A stretch of DNA of 64,000 nucleotides from Amycolatopsis japonica (GTDB lineage Bacteria; Actinomycetota; Actinomycetes; Mycobacteriales; Pseudonocardiaceae), in contig NZ_CP008953.1 of assembly GCF_000732925.1 (NCBI RefSeq), forward strand, positions 7,185,001-7,249,000, read 5' to 3'. Positions 60,467 to 64,000 of the stretch are shown one piece after another (position 1 is the first letter of the stretch; the number at the start of each line of letters is the position of its first letter). The notes beneath the pieces were generated by a model, which saw nothing but the letters and a program-made list of their open reading frames with translations, was not told the DNA's origin and ran no database searches. The position numbers and the translations under genes are program-made.

Positions 60467-60799
60467 ATGTCAAAGGGAATCGAGACGAACATCGCGGCGA
60501 TCGCCGCGTATGCCCAGCAACTCCCCTATTACGAGCAGGAAGCGGAGAAGTTCGGCGCCAAGATCGACGCCGCCGACGTGACCGACGAGGCGTGGGGAGT
60601 CGTCGGGATCTGGGCCAAGCAGGGCTACACCGATCGGCTCGGCGAACTCCGTTCGCTGATGAACGACATGAAGGACGGCGTGGACGGGTTCATCTCCAAG
60701 CTGAACAAGGCCTCGGAGATGTACCGGGGCATCGAGGAAGCCGGAAAGGTCGAGTTCGGCAAGCACGAGGCGACCATCGACGAAACGCTCGGAAAGTAG
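60467..60799 (+). CDS. EspC-like ESX (type VII) secretion substrate
   Basis: 110 residues forming a helical hairpin. It has AWGVVG (Trp43-Gly44) at the turn and Tyr86-RGI-Glu90 toward the C-terminus, the WxG-like turn and YxxxD/E secretion signal of the ESX-1 EspC-like family. Such proteins are secreted by the ESX system as small effectors or chaperone-partner units. It lies 25 bp after the YbaB-like gene and 5 bp before the next gene, so all are probably one operon. Confidence 0.85.
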   Translation: MSKGIETNIAAIAAYAQQLPYYEQEAEKFGAKIDAADVTDEAWGVVGIWAKQGYTDRLGELRSLMNDMKDGVDGFISKLNKASEMYRGIEEAGKVEFGKHEATIDETLGK

Positions 60800-60804
60800 G
60801 GGTC

Positions 60805-61947
60805 ATGACCGAGGAGAAGTCGAGCATCGCCGACGGGATCGACGTCCAGGCGTACGACGAGAGCATGAGCGCGAACCTCGATCGCGCGATGGGGCACGTG
60901 CCGGTGGCGGGCACGATCTACAAGTCGGGCAAGTCGATCGCCTCGCACGCCCAGCAGGCGGCCCAGGCGGACAACCCGGCCGAACTGGCTTCCGCGGGTG
61001 CCGCGCTGGTCGGAGACGGGGCCGCTTTCGTCGGCGCCGCCGCGACGGACATGGTCACCTTCGCGATGGACCCGATCGGCTGGCTGGTCAGCCACGGGCT
61101 GAACATGCTGCTCGAACTGGTCCAGCCGCTGCAGGACGCGTTGCACCAGGTCACCGGCGACGGCCCGGCCATCGGGCACGCGTCGGAGAACTTCGTGACC
61201 CTCGCGAACGGTTTCGTCGCCCTCGCCGACGACTTCGAGAAGACCGGTGACGCGGCGCTCGCCGAGTGGGTGGACGACGCCGGCAAAGCCGCGAAGGAGG
61301 CGCTGGGCGACTTCTCGGCCGGGATCCGCGGCGTCGGCTCCGCCGCCGGATCGGTGGCCGAGGTGCTGCAGATGTGGTCGATGGTCATGGTGGTCATCGA
61401 GGAGCTGATCAAGGGCATCATCACCGAGCTGATCTCCTGGCTGATCACCATCTGGCTGCCCGCGCTGGCCGCGTCGGTGATCAGCTTCGGCAGCTCGGTC
61501 GCCGCCGCGATGACCGCGTCCATCGCCAAGGCCGCCAGCGTGCTGCAGAAGGTGACCAAGTACCTCGGCAAGTTCGGCAAGCTGCTCGACACCTTCATCG
61601 AGTACCTCGCGAAGTACGCGACCAAGGTCGTGGACATGACGAGGAAGTTCCGGATCGGTACCTACGCCGGTGAGTCGAAGTTCTCGCTGAACGTCCTGGA
61701 GAACACCGCCGGGGTCGCGCTCACGCCGAGCAACCGGGTGCTCACCACGATGTTCGGCACCTCGGTCGGCGCGCGCCCGCTGGTCTCCGGCGCGGCCGTC
61801 AAGGGCGGCATCGGAGCCGGCAAGGCCGCGTACACCGAAGGCAAGGAAGCCGTGACGCCGGAGGGGGAGAACGAGCCGTGGTTCAACAAGAGCGAGATCG
61901 GCGGGGACAAGAGCCCGGAGGAGACGCGGGGGAACCTCGACATCTGA
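60805..61947 (+). CDS. Putative ESX-associated effector with central hydrophobic region
   Basis: 380 residues. The N-terminus is Ala-rich and helical (AMGHVPVAGTIYKSGKSIASHAQQAAQADNP). A strongly hydrophobic stretch (about 225-265; VVIEELIKGIITELISWLIT, then LAASVISFGSSVAAAM) could insert into a membrane. No enzymatic motif is visible. Following a EspC-like gene by 5 bp it probably is its partner substrate or toxin. The C-terminal ~25 codons overlap the start region of the next gene. Confidence 0.7.
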   Translation: MTEEKSSIADGIDVQAYDESMSANLDRAMGHVPVAGTIYKSGKSIASHAQQAAQADNPAELASAGAALVGDGAAFVGAAATDMVTFAMDPIGWLVSHGLNMLLELVQPLQDALHQVTGDGPAIGHASENFVTLANGFVALADDFEKTGDAALAEWVDDAGKAAKEALGDFSAGIRGVGSAAGSVAEVLQMWSMVMVVIEELIKGIITELISWLITIWLPALAASVISFGSSVAAAMTASIAKAASVLQKVTKYLGKFGKLLDTFIEYLAKYATKVVDMTRKFRIGTYAGESKFSLNVLENTAGVALTPSNRVLTTMFGTSVGARPLVSGAAVKGGIGAGKAAYTEGKEAVTPEGENEPWFNKSEIGGDKSPEETRGNLDI

Positions 61948-62633
61948 GCGACTCCCGGCAGCGGGCGGCGGAAAAGATCTTCGCGCACCAAGAGCGCATG
62001 GAGGACAAGGCTGAGAAGGCCCTCGTCCGTCCTGGCTTCCGCGAACGGGTCGAGGAACTGGTGGCCGCCCAGTGGCGCGAGCCGGTCATCGTGCTGCGAC
62101 TGGGCGACACCGATCTGGGTTTCGACGTACCCGGCAGGCGCCTGGACGGCACGGTCAAGGGGAAGCGGCTCGTCCGGCGGTTCTTCTGGAACGTCTTCCG
62201 CGGTATCGGCGGCGCGTTCGTCTACGTCTTCGCGCTGCTGAACGGTGCGGGCAGCGGCGGCGGCAAGGGCGGTCACCCGTTCCAGCGGGAGATCCGCGTG
62301 AAGGGCCCCGCGAACGCGATGGCGCTCGAACCCGCCGATCGGGTCCGGAAGGCGAGCGGGCCCTGGCTGGTGTGCTCGCCGTCCGCGATCGCGATGGTGG
62401 ACACCGGTTCGACCTACCGGGACCTGGCCGACGCGCCGCCGCCGGAGATCCTCTGGCAGGCCAGGAAACCGCAGGCTCCCGCGATCGACTTCCGCAAACG
62501 GGTCCTGACCTGGCCGGACGGTTCGAGTTTCGCGTTCACGCTGCACGGACGCACCGAGGAGCGGTACCTGCGGGAGCGTTTCGAGTTCCCGGACACCATT
62601 CACTGGACCGGACGGCCGGACGCGCCGAGGTAG
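61878..62633 (+). CDS. Membrane protein of unknown function at the end of the ESX-linked operon
   Basis: About 251 residues from GTG 61878, the only ATG/GTG/TTG before the conserved-looking DSRQRAAEKIFAHQERMED. Alternatives are a CTG at 61943 (CTGA overlap with the previous stop) and ATG 61998; the true start is uncertain. One membrane segment (about 95-120; RGIGGAFVYVFALLNGAG) and a soluble C-terminal domain (about 130-250) without known motifs. A terminator hairpin follows. Confidence 0.7.
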   Translation: MVQQERDRRGQEPGGDAGEPRHLSDSRQRAAEKIFAHQERMEDKAEKALVRPGFRERVEELVAAQWREPVIVLRLGDTDLGFDVPGRRLDGTVKGKRLVRRFFWNVFRGIGGAFVYVFALLNGAGSGGGKGGHPFQREIRVKGPANAMALEPADRVRKASGPWLVCSPSAIAMVDTGSTYRDLADAPPPEILWQARKPQAPAIDFRKRVLTWPDGSSFAFTLHGRTEERYLRERFEFPDTIHWTGRPDAPR

Positions 62634-62647
62634 CTCGCTCGGTTCTT

Positions 62648-62719
62648 GAGGGCTGAAGGACGCCTTCCCCGCATGCGATGCGAGGAGGGCGTCCTTCGCC
62701 GCATTTGCCGAGGGCCCTC
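62648..62719. terminator. Bidirectional terminator between the ESX-linked operon and rnpB
   Basis: GAAGGACGCC (62655-62664) pairs with GGCGTCCTTC (62688-62697), with further pairing inside (TCC-CGCA with TGCG-GGA) and possibly outside (GAGGGC at 62648 with GCCCTC at 62714-62719). It lies 15 bp after the plus-strand gene and 10 bp after the 3' end of the RNase P RNA. Confidence 0.75.
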
Positions 62720-62729
62720 GAGAAGTAGT

Positions 62730-63134
62730 ACGGACGAGCCGGCGTGTAAGCCGGATCCTGTCCCCGCCCCGCCTTGCGGCGGCACGGGTGGCGGCCATCC
62801 ATCTAGGCCCGCCGTCGCCGACGGGCTCGAGCGGCCTACCCGCAGACTCGGGCGGGCAGCCCTCGATCGCCTGCGCAGGAGCCTCGCGGCTCCCTCTTGA
62901 CCTTGCTCCGGGTGGGGTTTACCTAGCCGTCCTGGTCACCCAGGACGCTGGTGGTCTCTTACACCACCGTTTCACCCTTACCTCCGCCCGCGAAGCGAGC
63001 GAAGGCGGTCTGTTTTCTGTGGCACTGTCCCGCGGGTCGCCCCGGGTTGCCGTTAACAACCACCCTGCCCTGTGGAGTCCGGACTTTCCTCGAACCGGTC
63101 TCCCGGCTCGCGGCCGCCCCGCCGACTCGTCCGT
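62730..63134 (-). ncRNA. rnpB: RNase P RNA (bacterial type A)
   Basis: About 405 nt on the minus strand. The P1 helix is formed by ACGGACGAGTCGGC (63134-63121) and GCCGGCTCGTCCGT (62743-62730), one G-U pair. Downstream of the 5' end comes the universal GAGGAAAGTCCGGACTCCA, then GGGCAGTGCCACAGAAAACAG-like core (reverse of the CTGTTTTCTGTGGCACTGTC seen at 63011-63030), the P-loop GGTAAGGGTGAAACGGTGG, and the 3' ACAGGATCCGGCTTACAC. It is the catalytic RNA that matures tRNA 5' ends. Ends are set by P1 pairing and could shift by a few bases. Confidence 0.95.
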
Positions 63135-63143
63135 CGGCGAATC

Positions 63144-63704
63144 CTACTGCACGGGTGCCGGCAGGCAGTTCAGGTTGCGCCGTCCGTCGGGTTCGACCAC
63201 GAACCACACGTGGTCGGTGCCCTGCCCGGTCCATTCGCCGGGCCGCGCGTTGGCGAATTTGTAGAGCGGCCAACCGGCCAAGGTCACCTGCTTGGCGCCT
63301 TCGGGACGCTTGATGGTGTCGACCAGTGCCGGATCGATGCCGGTCACCAGGGGCGTGCCGGTCGTCGTGACGGGGGTCCACACCGCGGCGCAGTCCCCGA
63401 GGCAGGTCGAACGGGCCTTGTGCGGGTTGTCGCGTTCGTAGCGGAACAGCACGGCGCCGGTCTCGTCGAGGACGGCTTGCCCCATCCGTGTCATGTAGAC
63501 GGCGGTGAGCCGCGTGCCGGGCGGAGGGTCCGTCGGAGTACTGGCGCGCGAAGTGACGGGCTGCGACACCCGCGGGCTGGGGAGCGATTCCGTCACCGGA
63601 GCCTGAGCCGTCCGCGACGCGGGTTCAGCCGCCTGCCACCACATCGCGGCGCCCACGACGAGCGCCGCGATGACGACGAGCATGGTCAACCGCGATCGGC
63701 GCAT
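63144..63704 (-). CDS. Secreted COG4315-type repeat protein
   Basis: 186 residues. N-terminal signal/anchor (MLVVIAALVVGAAMWW) and a Ser/Thr/Pro linker. Two copies of the secreted-lipoprotein repeat: MGQAVLDETGAVLFRYERDN...CLGDCAAVWTPVTTTGTP, and VTLAGWPLYKFANARPGEWTGQGTDHVWFVV. The CxGxCAxxWxP motif is typical of this family (COG4315, DUF-type surface repeat). Function unknown; some members sit beside redox enzymes. Here the start overlaps the end of a ferredoxin reductase-like gene by about 80 bp, which supports a linked role. Confidence 0.85.
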   Translation of the reverse strand: MRRSRLTMLVVIAALVVGAAMWWQAAEPASRTAQAPVTESLPSPRVSQPVTSRASTPTDPPPGTRLTAVYMTRMGQAVLDETGAVLFRYERDNPHKARSTCLGDCAAVWTPVTTTGTPLVTGIDPALVDTIKRPEGAKQVTLAGWPLYKFANARPGEWTGQGTDHVWFVVEPDGRRNLNCLPAPVQ

Positions 63705-64000
63705 CAGGCGTCTCCGTTTCTCCCGGGTGGCTGACGGGGTTCTGTGCCGCGATCTCGTTGGTCCAGTGGAGGACGGCGGACGGGCTGTCGAGGCCGACGA
63801 CACCGACGAGGCGTCCCTTGCGGACGAAGCCGGTGACGGGCCGTTCGCCACCGACGGGTGAAGCGAGCGCGACGGTGTCGGTGCCGAGCTTCGGGATGCC
63901 GCCCGCCTGGATGCGCATGCCGTGCTGTTCGGACCAGAACCGCGGCACCGGCGCGAAAGGCCGCGAAGCCTGCGGCCCGGCGAGGAGGTTCTCCGCGGCC
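63625..64000 (-). CDS. Ferredoxin reductase-like FAD oxidoreductase, C-terminal part (5' end beyond right edge)
   Basis: Open from the window edge to a stop at 63625. The residues AENLLAGPQ, then PRFWSEQHGMRIQAGG, GRLVGVVGLDSPSAVLHW and NEIAAQNPV match the reductase_C domain of NAD(P)H-dependent rubredoxin/ferredoxin reductases. The catalytic FAD and NAD domains lie outside the window. The last ~27 codons overlap the start of the COG4315-type gene in another frame and read Arg-rich, so the natural stop position or a frameshift in this tail is worth checking. Confidence 0.8.
   Translation of the reverse strand, partial: AAENLLAGPQASRPFAPVPRFWSEQHGMRIQAGGIPKLGTDTVALASPVGGERPVTGFVRKGRLVGVVGLDSPSAVLHWTNEIAAQNPVSHPGETETPDAPIAVDHARRHRGARRGRRDVVAGG

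Overview
The window reads as a chromosomal segment of a high-GC actinomycete, most likely a Pseudonocardiaceae member close to Amycolatopsis. This rests on GC-rich codon use, many GTG and some TTG starts, and the gene families present: LysX, accessory SecA2, an EspC-like ESX substrate, LGFP-repeat and LprG-like envelope proteins, and a DinB protein of the mycothiol-transferase type. The genus is an inference. No rRNA, tRNA, CRISPR array, transposase or integrase was recognised.

Layout. 1-20.8 kb is mostly core or housekeeping: a secreted amidase (cut by the left edge), a GlnA2-like glutamine synthetase, an MFS transporter, an LprG-family lipoprotein, two tandem S33 peptidase lipoproteins, secA2, nadE, a glyoxalase-like protein, ogt, a DinB protein, lysX, panB, a secreted beta-helix protein and a proline iminopeptidase. 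20.9-30.9 kb is a 3165-residue secreted Rhs/YD-repeat polymorphic toxin. Its C-terminal tip carries the C-A-E and C-x2-C zinc motifs of the deaminase superfamily. A GTGA-coupled, AT-richer gene next to it is the likely immunity gene. Divergent from it lies a secreted PQQ-type sugar dehydrogenase fused to PKD and LGFP repeats.

34.4-46 kb is a polyamine/GABA utilisation locus. It holds a PotABCD-type ABC importer, an aminobutyraldehyde dehydrogenase, a GntR/FCD regulator, a soluble Cache-domain protein, a PucR regulator, GabT and a second aldehyde dehydrogenase. Together these can import putrescine or spermidine and convert aminobutyraldehyde through GABA and succinic semialdehyde to succinate; a putrescine aminotransferase is not in the window. 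46-49.3 kb holds a BtuF-like receptor, an RNB exoribonuclease and a NifH/CooC-like P-loop ATPase.

49.4-58.3 kb is a minus-strand operon resembling the envelope part of a type IV secretion system: small membrane proteins, a VirB4-like ATPase, a VirB6-like polytopic protein, a VirB8/TcpC-like protein, an NlpC/P60 cell-wall hydrolase and a proline-rich protein. No relaxase or integrase is seen with it. 59.9-62.6 kb carries a YbaB-like protein, an EspC-like ESX substrate and two associated proteins. The right end has the RNase P RNA gene (minus strand), a COG4315-type secreted protein and the end of a ferredoxin reductase-like gene.

A recurring theme is an interspersed ~24 bp near-palindromic element with core AGCAAAGGTCCCTTGCT. 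Eleven copies were found by eye. Most lie at gene ends; two inverted pairs make strong hairpins, one copy supplies a stop codon, and one lies in frame within the N-terminus of the PotA-like ATPase.
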